A stretch of DNA of 37,933 bases from a virus, in the IMG/VR virus record IMGVR_UViG_3300048927_000746, positions 1-37,933 of that record. The stretch is one strand, 5' to 3'. Numbering within the stretch: position 1 is the first letter of the stretch; each line of letters opens with the position of its first letter. Position numbers and translations under genes: made by a program. The notes under the pieces are model-generated. The model saw nothing but the letters and a program-made list of their open reading frames with translations, was not told the origin of the DNA and searched no databases. This document shows positions 27,512 through 34,921 of this stretch, piece after piece.

Positions 27512-28528
27512 TTAACCCTCCGGCAGTTCGATGTTCTCGATCAAGGTGCCCAGGCCGTAGTCTTCCACCACATAGGCGTCGTTGGACTGCTCGAAGTTGG
27601 CAACCCGGTTCTTCTGCGGCTGCTCCTGAATGAAGCGGCGACGGCCGCCGATCTGCCAGTACAGCGACAGGTTGGCCAGGCTGGTGATCAGGATGGCGTT
27701 GTCGGGCATGTACGGCACGTCGACCGGCTGCAGGCCGCCGATGCGCTTGTTGGCCAGCAGCAGGTCGGTGGCGATCTTCTCGGTGGCCGGCTGGTCCTTG
27801 TTGACCATCGGGAAGTACTTGTCGTGGATCAGGTCGCGGCCGAGGATCACTACCAGGCCGGGATCACGGCGGTGCCACGGGTCGATCAGGCTGCTGACCG
27901 CGTCCATGACCAGTGCGTCGAGGTTGGCATAGTCCGCGTCGGCGCCGCCGACCTTGATCGCGCCCTCGGTCTTGCCGCTGGCCATGACGCGCTGCGGGGC
28001 GTTGCTGCGGTACTGCTGCAGCCAACCGATGTTCACGTCTTCCAGCAGCGGGTTGGCATTGCGGTCCGTGGTGGCCGCAGCTTTGGTGCCATGGAAACCG
28101 ATCAGCATCCGGTCCAGCGCCTGCCGCTGCACAATGCTGTCGCGGATCAGGGTCTGGAAGTTGGGCTGACGCGCCCAGGCATCGAGCGTGGCGTACCGCA
28201 GAGCGGTGTCGAAGTCGGTCTGCACCGCTCGGTAGCCCTTCTTATCCAGCGCGGTCACGTCGCGCGGCTGGCGCTCGGCGTTGCCCGTGGTGTCGGTGCG
28301 GCCGGCGATGGTGCCCGAGACGCCGACACCGACCTTTTCGCCTTCCAGATCCGGCACGCCGACGATGTTGATGGAGCGCAGGAACGCGCTGGATTCCTGA
28401 ATCCGCTGTTCCATGATCTGCTGCACCGCCGGCACGACGGTGAAGGTGTGCGCGGTGGAGCCGACATTGTTCAGTTCGCCCTGGCGGCGGGTGTAGGCGT
28501 CAAACGCTACGCGGGTGTTGGGATGCAT
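27512..28528 (-). CDS. N: Major capsid protein precursor GpN
   Basis: 338 residues: MHPNTRVAFDAYTRRQGELNNVGSTAHTFTVVPAVQQIMEQRIQESSAFLRSINIVGVPDLEGEKVGVGVSGTIAGRTDTTGNAERQPRDVTALDKKGYRAVQTDFDTALRYATLDAWARQPNF, ending NDAYVVEDYGLGTLIENIEL. Clear P2 gpN with an HK97-type fold; the N-terminus is trimmed by the gpO protease in P2. AAGGA lies nine bases before the ATG. Confidence 0.97.
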   Translation of the reverse strand: MHPNTRVAFDAYTRRQGELNNVGSTAHTFTVVPAVQQIMEQRIQESSAFLRSINIVGVPDLEGEKVGVGVSGTIAGRTDTTGNAERQPRDVTALDKKGYRAVQTDFDTALRYATLDAWARQPNFQTLIRDSIVQRQALDRMLIGFHGTKAAATTDRNANPLLEDVNIGWLQQYRSNAPQRVMASGKTEGAIKVGGADADYANLDALVMDAVSSLIDPWHRRDPGLVVILGRDLIHDKYFPMVNKDQPATEKIATDLLLANKRIGGLQPVDVPYMPDNAILITSLANLSLYWQIGGRRRFIQEQPQKNRVANFEQSNDAYVVEDYGLGTLIENIELPEG

Positions 28529-28567
28529 CGTGGTGTCCTTGGTTATCGGGGTGTGCGCTGCAGGCGA

Positions 28568-29428
28568 TCAGCAGTCGGTGAGTTCAGCGCCGGCCGGGCC
28601 GGTGACGGGCGGGCGCTGGGTGCTGAACTCGGGGGTCTTCTCGACGGTGGATTTGAGCGAGGCGAACTCAGCGCGCAGACCCTGATTGGCGCGCTCGCTC
28701 TCGGCCAGGCGCGCGGTCAGCGCCACCAGCTCGCCCTGCTGGCTGACCATCTGCCCATCCATGTCGGTGAGCAGACTGGCGAAGCGCTGCATGCCTTCAT
28801 CGTCCTCATCCGCCGGGGGCGGCACCGGGGTAGCCGGCTTGAACATGCCCTTGATGCGGTCGGAGAAGGAGCGGGCCGGCGGCGCGGCCGGGGCGACCTC
28901 ATCCAGCTCGATATCGACCAGCTCGGCGGCGCTGAACAACGTGTCCGGGTTGGTCTTGCGCGCTTTGAGCGGGCTGGCGTCCGGATTCTGCGCGGCGAAG
29001 GCCAGCATCTCGGTGCCCAGGCTGGCAGGGGTGTCGGTCACGGCCACGCCCATCAGGTAGGCCTTGCCGGTGCCGGCGAAGTTCTCCTGCACCTCGACCG
29101 AGGTATACAGCTTCTGTTTCTGCACGTTGACCATGTTGACCAGGTCATCGGTCGGGTCGATCTGCACGAACAGCGCCAGCTTCGTCTCGCCGGCGACGGT
29201 GACTTCTTCGGCCTTGGCCGCCAGCACGCTGCCGTAGGCGCGGAACGGGGAGTCCGGCAGCAGGCTGCGGAGGTGTTCCACCCATACGCGCGAGCCGTAG
29301 GTGTTGGCGCTGTAGGTCGCCGCCATCTGCTCGATCCAGCTGCGCTCGATCTTGCGGCCATCGGTGGTGGCGCCCTCGACCGCAACGCGGAAGAACTTGG
29401 AGCGGTACTTCTTGGTCTTGTTGGACAT
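28568..29428 (-). CDS. O: Capsid scaffolding protein and maturation protease GpO
   Basis: 286 residues. The N-terminal half is a serine protease: D23 (TTDGRKIERSWIEQMA), H52 (WVEHLRSLLP) and S110 (KLYTSVEVQ) match the P2 gpO catalytic triad. The C-terminal half is a scaffolding coiled coil (MQRFASLLTDMDGQMVSQQGELVALTARLAESERANQGLRAEFASLKSTVEKTPEF). It guides shell assembly, cuts N, then itself. It is divergent from P across the late promoter region. Confidence 0.95.
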   Translation of the reverse strand: MSNKTKKYRSKFFRVAVEGATTDGRKIERSWIEQMAATYSANTYGSRVWVEHLRSLLPDSPFRAYGSVLAAKAEEVTVAGETKLALFVQIDPTDDLVNMVNVQKQKLYTSVEVQENFAGTGKAYLMGVAVTDTPASLGTEMLAFAAQNPDASPLKARKTNPDTLFSAAELVDIELDEVAPAAPPARSFSDRIKGMFKPATPVPPPADEDDEGMQRFASLLTDMDGQMVSQQGELVALTARLAESERANQGLRAEFASLKSTVEKTPEFSTQRPPVTGPAGAELTDC

Positions 29429-29502
29429 GGTGCCCTCTGCTTGGTGGTCGAAAACATCGGCTGGCGATGCGATGACCCATCTTCGGCAGGGGGCAATTTC
29501 CG

Positions 29503-29517
29503 GGCAACGAAGTTGCC
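29503..29517. repeat. Inverted repeat GGCAACGAAGTTGCC in the O/P promoter region
   Basis: A 6-bp stem with a 3-base centre, directly beside the candidate Ogr site. It could be part of the divergent late control region. Confidence 0.5.
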
Positions 29518-29537
29518 GTGTAACTGACTGAGCTACG
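29518..29537 (-). promoter_or_regulatory. Candidate Ogr-dependent late promoter element between O and P
   Basis: GTGTAAC-N8-CTACG, identical in form to the element before J. It lies about 90-110 bases before O and 20-88 bases before the possible P starts. P2 also has divergent Ogr-driven promoters between O and P. Confidence 0.5.
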
Positions 29538-29557
29538 CAGGATTTAGCTGTGCGGTG

Positions 29558-31342
29558 ATGCGTGCGGTAGGCACCCTAGTCCATGTGAATACCGTTGTCG
29601 ACCAGATGCCGATTGATGTGCGCAGGCAAGCCAAATTCCTGTATTGGATGGGCTGGCGTGTCTGCGACATTGCCGAGGCCACAGGCGAGAAAGAAAAGAC
29701 CATCCACAGCTGGAAGGCGCGCGATGAATGGGACCGCGCCGGCAATGTAGAGCGCATCGGTGGTGCGCTGGAAGCCCGGTTGATCATGCTGATCATGAAG
29801 CCGGAAAAGACCGGCGGCGACTTCAAAGAGATTGATCTGTTGCACCGCCAGCTTGAGCGGCAGGCACGGATTCAGCGCTACCAGGGCGGCGGCACAGAGA
29901 CGGATCTGTCCCCGGAAATTGCCAAGCGCAACGCCGGCCCAAAGAAGAAGGCCCGCAAAAACGAGTTCACCGAGGACCAGGTCACGCTGCTGGTCGATGC
30001 GTTCCTTGAAACGAGCTTCGGCTACCAGCGCGACTGGTACCGGGCACGCGATCAGCGCACCCGCGCGGTGCTCAAGTCTCGGCAGATCGGGGCCACCTTC
30101 TACTTCGCCCGCGAGGCGCTGATCGATGCGCTGACCACCGGGCGAAATCAGATCTTCCTGAGCGCATCCAAGGCCCAGGCCGACCTGTTCCGTCGCTACA
30201 TGCAGTCCTTCGTGCGTGAAGTGCTGGACGTGGACCTGACCGGCAATCCCATCGTGCTGGCCAACGGCGCCGAGCTGTTCTTCCTGGGTACCAATGCGCG
30301 CACCGCGCAGGGCTACCACGGCAATTTCTATTTCGATGAGTTCTTCTGGACGCACAAGTTCAACGAACTGAACAAGGTCGCCAGCGGCATGGCGATGCAC
30401 AAGAAGTGGCGCAAGACCTACTTCAGCACGCCGTCCTCGATGGCCCACGAGGCCTACGACTTCTGGACCGGCGAGCGCTTCAACAAGGGCAAGCCGGCCG
30501 CCCAGCGGCACCAACTCGACGTTTCACACGATGCCCTGCAGGGCGGCGCGCTCTGCGAGGACCGCATCTGGCGCCACATCGTCACCATCCTTGATGCCCA
30601 GCGCGGCGGCTGCGACCTGTTCGATATCGAAGAGCTGCGCCGCGAGTACAGCCCGGATGCCTTCGCCAACCTGCTGATGTGCGACTTCGTGGACGACAGC
30701 GCCAGCGTGTTCCCGCTCGCCCTGATTCAGCCGTGCATGGTCGATAGCTGGGAGGAATGGGGCGGCGACTACAAGCCGTTCGCGCAGCGGCCCTTCGGCG
30801 ACCGGGCGGTGTGGATCGGCTATGACCCGGCCGAAACCGGCGACAGCGCCGGCCTGGTCGTCGTTGCTCCCCCGTCTGTCGAGGGCGGCGCCTTCCGCGT
30901 GCTGGAGAAGCATCAGTTCCGAGGCATGGACTTCGCGCCGCAAGCCGCATTTATCCGAAAGATCTGCCAGCGGTACTGGGTGACCTATATCGGCATCGAT
31001 ACCACCGGCATGGGCACGGGTGTTGCCCAGTTGGTCAAGGCGTTCTTTCCCGGCGTCACCACGTTCCAGTACTCGCCCGAGGTCAAGTCGCGCCTGGTCC
31101 TCAAGGCCTACGACGTGATCAAGAACGAGCGCCTGCAGTTCGACGCGGGCTGGACCGACCTGGCCCAGTCGATCATGGCGATCCAGAAGACGATGACGGC
31201 CAGCGGCCGCCACATGACCTACACGGCGGGTCGGTCCACCGAGACCGGCCACGCCGATCTGGCGTGGGCACTGTTCCATGCCCTGCACAACGAGCCGCTG
31301 GAAGGCACCGCAGCGCGTACCAGCACTATGGAGATCTACTAA
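29558..31342 (+). CDS. P: Terminase large (ATPase) subunit GpP
   Basis: About 594 residues. N-terminal helix-turn-helix (YWMGWRVCDIAEATGEKEKTIHSWKARDEW), ATPase domain with a P-loop variant (RAVLKSRQIGATFYFAREAL) and Walker B (GNFYFDEFF), then an RNase H-like nuclease domain (VWIGYDPAETGDSAGLVVVAP, TYIGIDTTGMGTG, ETGHADLAWALFHALHNEPL). It packages DNA into the prohead. The start is uncertain: GTG 29555, ATG 29558 or ATG 29606. The third fits better if the Ogr site at 29518 also drives P. The stop overlaps Q (TAATG). Confidence 0.95.
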   Translation: MRAVGTLVHVNTVVDQMPIDVRRQAKFLYWMGWRVCDIAEATGEKEKTIHSWKARDEWDRAGNVERIGGALEARLIMLIMKPEKTGGDFKEIDLLHRQLERQARIQRYQGGGTETDLSPEIAKRNAGPKKKARKNEFTEDQVTLLVDAFLETSFGYQRDWYRARDQRTRAVLKSRQIGATFYFAREALIDALTTGRNQIFLSASKAQADLFRRYMQSFVREVLDVDLTGNPIVLANGAELFFLGTNARTAQGYHGNFYFDEFFWTHKFNELNKVASGMAMHKKWRKTYFSTPSSMAHEAYDFWTGERFNKGKPAAQRHQLDVSHDALQGGALCEDRIWRHIVTILDAQRGGCDLFDIEELRREYSPDAFANLLMCDFVDDSASVFPLALIQPCMVDSWEEWGGDYKPFAQRPFGDRAVWIGYDPAETGDSAGLVVVAPPSVEGGAFRVLEKHQFRGMDFAPQAAFIRKICQRYWVTYIGIDTTGMGTGVAQLVKAFFPGVTTFQYSPEVKSRLVLKAYDVIKNERLQFDAGWTDLAQSIMAIQKTMTASGRHMTYTAGRSTETGHADLAWALFHALHNEPLEGTAARTSTMEIY

Positions 31343-32349
31343 TGTCCGACACCGCCGATCAGGCACCCGCGCCGGCAGGCACGCAGGCGTTCACCTTCGG
31401 TGAGCCTACCCCCGTTCTGGATTCGCGTGGCATCCTCGACTACGCCGAGTGCTGGCAGAACGGCCGCTACTACGAACCGCCCGTGTCGCTGTCAGGCCTG
31501 GCCCGCACCACGCGGTCGAATCCGACGCTGCAGAGCGGCCTGCTGTTCAAGCGCAACATGCTGTCGCTGACCTTTAAGCCGCATCCACTGCTGTCGCGCG
31601 AGCGCTTCAATCAGCTGGCGCTGGACTGGATCACCTTCGGCACGGCCTACGTCGAGCGCCGGAACTCGGTGATGGGTGCGCCGCTGGAGCTGCTGGTGCC
31701 GCTGGCGCAGTACGTCCGCCGAGGGGTGGTGCCGGGGGAGTTCTTCCAGGTCCGCGGCCACTGCGAAGAGCACGAGTTCAAGGCCGGCAGCGTCTACCAG
31801 CTGCGTGATGCTGACGTCGACCAGGAGATTTACGGCATGCCCGAATGGCTGTCGGCCGTGCAGTCGGCGCTGCTCAACGAATCGGCCACGCTGTTCCGGC
31901 GCCGCTATTACAACAACGGCTCGCACGCCGGCTTCATCCTGTACCTGTCCGATTCCAACGTGAACGATGCCGACGTGACCGCGATGCGCCAGGCGCTCAA
32001 GGATTCCAAGGGCGTGGGCAACTTCCGCAACCTGTTCCTGCATTCGCCCGGCGGGCAGAAGGACGGCATCAAGCTGATCCCGATCAGCGAGGTGGCGGCC
32101 AAGGACGAATTCAGCGGCATCAAGAACGTGACCCGCGATGACATGCTGACCGCGCTGCGGGTGCAGCCCCAGCTGCTGGGAATCGTCGCGCAGAACTCCG
32201 GCGGCTTTGGCGATATCGGCAAGGCCGCGCAGGTCTGGGCTGCCATGGAGCTGGCCCCGCTGCAGGCACGAATGACCGCCATCAACGAATGGCTCGGCAT
32301 GGAGGTGATCCGCTTCAATCCGTTCACGGTGGGGACGACCAGCGCATGA
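31342..32349 (+). CDS. Q: Portal protein GpQ
   Basis: 335 residues, PBSX/P2-type portal: AFTFGEPTPVLDSRGILDYAECWQNGRYYEPPVSLSGLARTTRSNPTLQSGLLFKRNMLSLTFKPHPLLSRE, later VYQLRDADVDQEIYGMPEWLSAVQSALLNESATLFRRRYYNNGSHAGFILYLSD and GNFRNLFLHSPGGQKDGIKLIPISEVAAKDEFSGIKNVTRDDMLTALRVQPQLLGI. It forms the dodecameric DNA channel at one head vertex. It begins in a TAATG overlap with P and ends in an ATGA overlap with the com-like gene. Confidence 0.96.
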   Translation: MSDTADQAPAPAGTQAFTFGEPTPVLDSRGILDYAECWQNGRYYEPPVSLSGLARTTRSNPTLQSGLLFKRNMLSLTFKPHPLLSRERFNQLALDWITFGTAYVERRNSVMGAPLELLVPLAQYVRRGVVPGEFFQVRGHCEEHEFKAGSVYQLRDADVDQEIYGMPEWLSAVQSALLNESATLFRRRYYNNGSHAGFILYLSDSNVNDADVTAMRQALKDSKGVGNFRNLFLHSPGGQKDGIKLIPISEVAAKDEFSGIKNVTRDDMLTALRVQPQLLGIVAQNSGGFGDIGKAAQVWAAMELAPLQARMTAINEWLGMEVIRFNPFTVGTTSA

Positions 32350-32588
32350 AAAACCTGCGTTGCGGCGACTGCGCCAAGCTGCTGGGCAAAGCCGGCGGTA
32401 GCTATGAAATCCAGATCAAGTGCCCCCGCTGCGGGGTGCTGAACCACATGAAGGCCGAGAGCCTCCCGTCGGATCGCCGCGAGCGACACCAAGAAGGCTC
32501 TACCTATGAAGAACGAACTGATCCACGGCGATGCCCTGACCGTCCTGCCGACCCTACCGGCCGCGAGCTTCGACGCCCTCATCACTGA
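32346..32588 (+). CDS. com: Com-like zinc-finger translational regulator
   Basis: 80 residues. MKNLRCGDCAKLLGKAGGSYEIQIKCPRCGVLNHMKAES has the four zinc cysteines (C6, C9, C26, C29) and the LRCG.C.KLL..........IKCPRCG.LN pattern of phage Mu Com. Com binds an mRNA hairpin and lets ribosomes start on the overlapping mom gene. Here it overlaps the methyltransferase start by 83 bases, and a stem-loop (32458-32501) covers the methyltransferase ribosome binding site, so the same control is predicted with a different client. The last 40 residues are simply the overlapped region. Confidence 0.9.
   Translation: MKNLRCGDCAKLLGKAGGSYEIQIKCPRCGVLNHMKAESLPSDRRERHQEGSTYEERTDPRRCPDRPADPTGRELRRPHH
32458..32501 (+). 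promoter_or_regulatory. Stem-loop over the methyltransferase ribosome binding site
   Basis: AGAGCCT (32458-32464) and AGGCTCT (32495-32501) are perfectly complementary. The AAGG Shine-Dalgarno lies at the start of the 3' arm, four bases before the methyltransferase ATG region. GTCG/CGAC can form an inner stem. It is the likely Com target. Confidence 0.6.
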
Positions 32589-33234
32589 TCCGCCCTACGC
32601 CAGCGGCGGCGTGCACGCATCCTCCCGCCAGCAATCGCCCCAAGCGAAGTACATGCAGAGCGGCACCGCCCAGCTGCATGCCGACTTCGTTGGTGATGAG
32701 CGCGATCAGCGGTCGCACCTTGCATGGATGCGGCTGTGGCTGGCCGAATGCAGCCGCGTGCTGAAGGATGGCGCGCCAGTGCTGCTGTTCACGGATTGGC
32801 GGCAGCTGCCGCTGACCACCGACGCGCTGCAGTGCGCCGGCTTCACCTGGCGCGGCGTGGCGGTGTGGGACAAGACCGAAGGCGTCCGCCCGCAGTTGGG
32901 CCGATTCCGCAACCAGGCCGAGTACGTGGTGTGGGGCAGCAAGGGCAACATGCCGCTTGGTCGTCGCGCCCCGGTGCTGCCTGGCGTGATCCGCGAGAGC
33001 GTGCGCAAGGCCGATAAGCACCACATGACCGGTAAGCCGACCGACCTCATGCGCCAGCTGGTGCGGATCTGCGAAGAGGGGGGCCGCATCCTCGACCCGT
33101 TCGCCGGCTCAGGCACCACCCTTATCGCTGCTGAGCTTGAGGGTTACACGTGGACGGGCATTGAGATGACGGACCATTACCATCGGACCGCTGTGAATCG
33201 AGTGGTAGGCGCCGGTGCGGGGTTCACCATTTAA
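32506..33234 (+). CDS. DNA methyltransferase (amino-group type, DPPY motif)
   Basis: 242 residues. Motif IV DPPY at 28-31 (ALITDPPYASGG) comes before motif I FAGSG at 199-203 (GRILDPFAGSGTTLIAAELEGYTWTGIEM), the beta-class order. DPPY favours adenine-N6 or cytosine-N4 methylation. MTGKPTDLMRQLVRICEEGG is the usual link before motif I. No restriction partner is nearby, so it probably protects phage DNA from host restriction, the job Mom does in Mu. It should be translated only when Com opens the hairpin. Confidence 0.92.
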   Translation: MKNELIHGDALTVLPTLPAASFDALITDPPYASGGVHASSRQQSPQAKYMQSGTAQLHADFVGDERDQRSHLAWMRLWLAECSRVLKDGAPVLLFTDWRQLPLTTDALQCAGFTWRGVAVWDKTEGVRPQLGRFRNQAEYVVWGSKGNMPLGRRAPVLPGVIRESVRKADKHHMTGKPTDLMRQLVRICEEGGRILDPFAGSGTTLIAAELEGYTWTGIEMTDHYHRTAVNRVVGAGAGFTI

Positions 33235-33965
33235 TTTGCTTGCGTAGGCGAGCTCGCCGCTGCTAATGCGGCGAGCTCGGCCGAACTTCTTGCCTGCTCT
33301 TTCAAACCGACTTCGGCACGCCCCTTTAGTTCAGCTAGTCGCTCTCGCAGCCAGGTCGACGTTGTGCTGTCCGGATCGCCGGCGGGTGCAAGTCCAACGC
33401 TCTTCCGTAGCTCCTGCGTCACTTCGTCAGCTGCGACTCCAAGCTCTGCATACTTCAACTGGCGCGCTGCAAAATAGTCGTCGTAGGGTCCGCCATCATT
33501 GTCATGAACATAGGCAAGATACCGGCGTCCGCTTCTCAGCTTGCGTGGCAGCGCATGGACCGCGTCCAGCAACTTGGCAGGCAGTGATACCCATGCGACA
33601 TCCAGACCAGCGTAGTCCAGCTCGGGCGCCTTCTCCTGAGCCGTTCGAACGCCTTGGTTGTCATGAGTGTAATCAAGCTCGCCTCGGTAAGTTCCGTCGT
33701 CTGCAGCGACGTCCGCACAATCGGCAACGAACTTGTCTAAAACCGCCGAGACGGTGACGGCCAGATATAGTGCTTCCACCGACTTTTTTTCCTTTTTGCT
33801 TTCCCGTTCGCGCCGGTTGACCAAGTAGGCACCCGCAAATACGCCCCCGAGCGAGCCAGCTACTTGGATGATCAAGGGCCCCCACCATGGGGCCACGGCA
33901 ATACTCTTCGTCACTGCAACAGAGGCTACTGCTGCGCTTAGCCACGACAAACTGTGAATATCCAT
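33231..33965 (-). CDS. Membrane-anchored protein of unknown function
   Basis: 244 residues. One or two hydrophobic segments near the N-terminus (SWLSAAVASVAVTKSIAVAPW and WWGPLIIQVAGSLGGVFAGAYLV, about residues 7-49), then a basic stop-transfer (NRRERESKKEKKS) and a cytoplasmic domain I do not recognise (SAVLDKFVADCADVAADDG..LDYAGLDVAWVSLPAKLLDAVHALPRKLRSGRRYLAYVHDNDGGPYDDYFAARQLKYAELG). GGAG lies seven bases before the ATG. It meets the methyltransferase gene tail to tail. GC is lower than in the late genes, so it is likely cargo. Confidence 0.75.
   Translation of the reverse strand: MDIHSLSWLSAAVASVAVTKSIAVAPWWGPLIIQVAGSLGGVFAGAYLVNRRERESKKEKKSVEALYLAVTVSAVLDKFVADCADVAADDGTYRGELDYTHDNQGVRTAQEKAPELDYAGLDVAWVSLPAKLLDAVHALPRKLRSGRRYLAYVHDNDGGPYDDYFAARQLKYAELGVAADEVTQELRKSVGLAPAGDPDSTTSTWLRERLAELKGRAEVGLKEQARSSAELAALAAASSPTQAN
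33249..33279. repeat. Perfect 12-bp hairpin at the convergent gene junction
   Basis: CGAGCTCGCCGC and GCGGCGAGCTCG flank a 7-base loop. It lies inside the last codons of the membrane protein gene and 15 bases after the methyltransferase stop. There is no T-run on either side; it may stop or stabilise both converging transcripts. Confidence 0.7.
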
Positions 33966-34297
33966 CGAACCACTCCAATTGGAAATGGGATGAAGCCCGG
34001 TGTCGGCTATCGCGTCGAGTCATGGAGGCACCCCTCACGACGCGCTCGGTGCGGCTTGGCAGTCTCAGAAGTGCCTTACAATGAACCGCGTAGTCGACAT
34101 CGGAGTAGACGAGTGCAATGGTCGTGCCACATTACGAGTGAACACGGACACAGTGACGGGTAGAGTCCAACCGTAACCGTAATTCAATGGCCAACTCTGA
34201 TGTCGCTCTTTGCGACTAGACTAGTTGCGAGAAGATGAGCGCCACTGCAGTCGTGCAGAGTTTCATCATGCAAAGGCTATGCACAGATCTCGTTGTC
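33966..34297. other. 332-bp stretch without a supported gene
   Basis: Frames here are short and unlike proteins. It contains the upstream region of the single membrane protein gene and the 3' end of the membrane pair. No clear terminator or tRNA is visible, and no copy of the tRNA-Lys 3' end. Confidence 0.5.
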
Positions 34298-34921
34298 TCA
34301 AGGGCCTTGTTCATTCGCAGCTTCTCGCTGGGGAACAGCTGTCAGAGGCTTCGCAACAGTCGGCTTAGCCTTCGCTTGCTTCACGTGTATGCGGTCACCT
34401 AAATAGTAGAGGGTGACCAGCGTGATGCACGCCAGCTGCGTTACAAAGAAGCAAAAAACAGCAGCGAACCCTCCTCGCCACCAAATCGCGTGCTCGGGAG
34501 TGACAAGGCTCTTGAACGGATCAGCGACTAAGCCTGCAAAAAGGCCAGTGGCATACATCGCGATTGCGAGGAATGACATGTAGCTAAACATCAGGGACAG
34601 TAGTTGCCGGCGCGTTAGATTCTTGCCGTCGCAGCTGACTGGCTCATTCGCGACTTGGCCGTCAAGAGCAGCATTATTTAGCGAGGCAATCGCGGCGAGG
34701 GCAGCAATGTAAAAGCCAACTAACACTTGAAGTAGCTCGTTGACACCATGGATCAACCCTTTCTCACCAAAAATATTTATTGGCTTCGCTGGTAACGTGA
34801 GCACAAGAAGTCCTGCCAACGCAACCAAGCCGGGGATGACCCAATCCCAGTAGATCTTGGTTGGGTTCCTAGCCTTCAGGTACTTGAGGGGCGCGAGTAG
34901 AACCGCGATGGCTGCGTTCAT
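34298..34921 (-). CDS. Four-helix membrane protein, second gene of a two-gene module
   Basis: 207 residues with about four membrane segments: YWDWVIPGLVALAGLLVLTLP, LLQVLVGFYIAALAAIASLN, LLSLMFSYMSFLAIAMYATGLFAGLV and GFAAVFCFFVTQLACITLVTLYYLG. Short cytoplasmic ends follow (KQAKAKPTVAKPLTAVPQREAANEQGP). It overlaps the 316-residue gene by ATGA and is surely co-translated with it. A soluble sensor followed by a small membrane effector is a common plan among phage-defence systems, but I do not recognise this pair. Confidence 0.75.
   Translation of the reverse strand: MNAAIAVLLAPLKYLKARNPTKIYWDWVIPGLVALAGLLVLTLPAKPINIFGEKGLIHGVNELLQVLVGFYIAALAAIASLNNAALDGQVANEPVSCDGKNLTRRQLLSLMFSYMSFLAIAMYATGLFAGLVADPFKSLVTPEHAIWWRGGFAAVFCFFVTQLACITLVTLYYLGDRIHVKQAKAKPTVAKPLTAVPQREAANEQGP

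Noticed and set aside
26828-29527. 899-codon plus-strand open frame opposite O, N and M
   Set aside because: It is the antisense of clear capsid and terminase genes; such frames are common at this GC content and the translation has no protein character.
29522-29541. tRNA-like D-arm on the minus strand (GTAGCTCAGTCAGTTA)
   Set aside because: Only the D-arm consensus matches; there is no anticodon stem, T-loop or acceptor stem. The same bases are better explained by the late promoter element.
33955-33982. Partial resemblance to the tRNA-Lys 3' end (TCCATC...CCAATTG)
   Set aside because: Two short matches with an indel and mismatches; it lies at the start of a gene and falls below what an attachment core would need.
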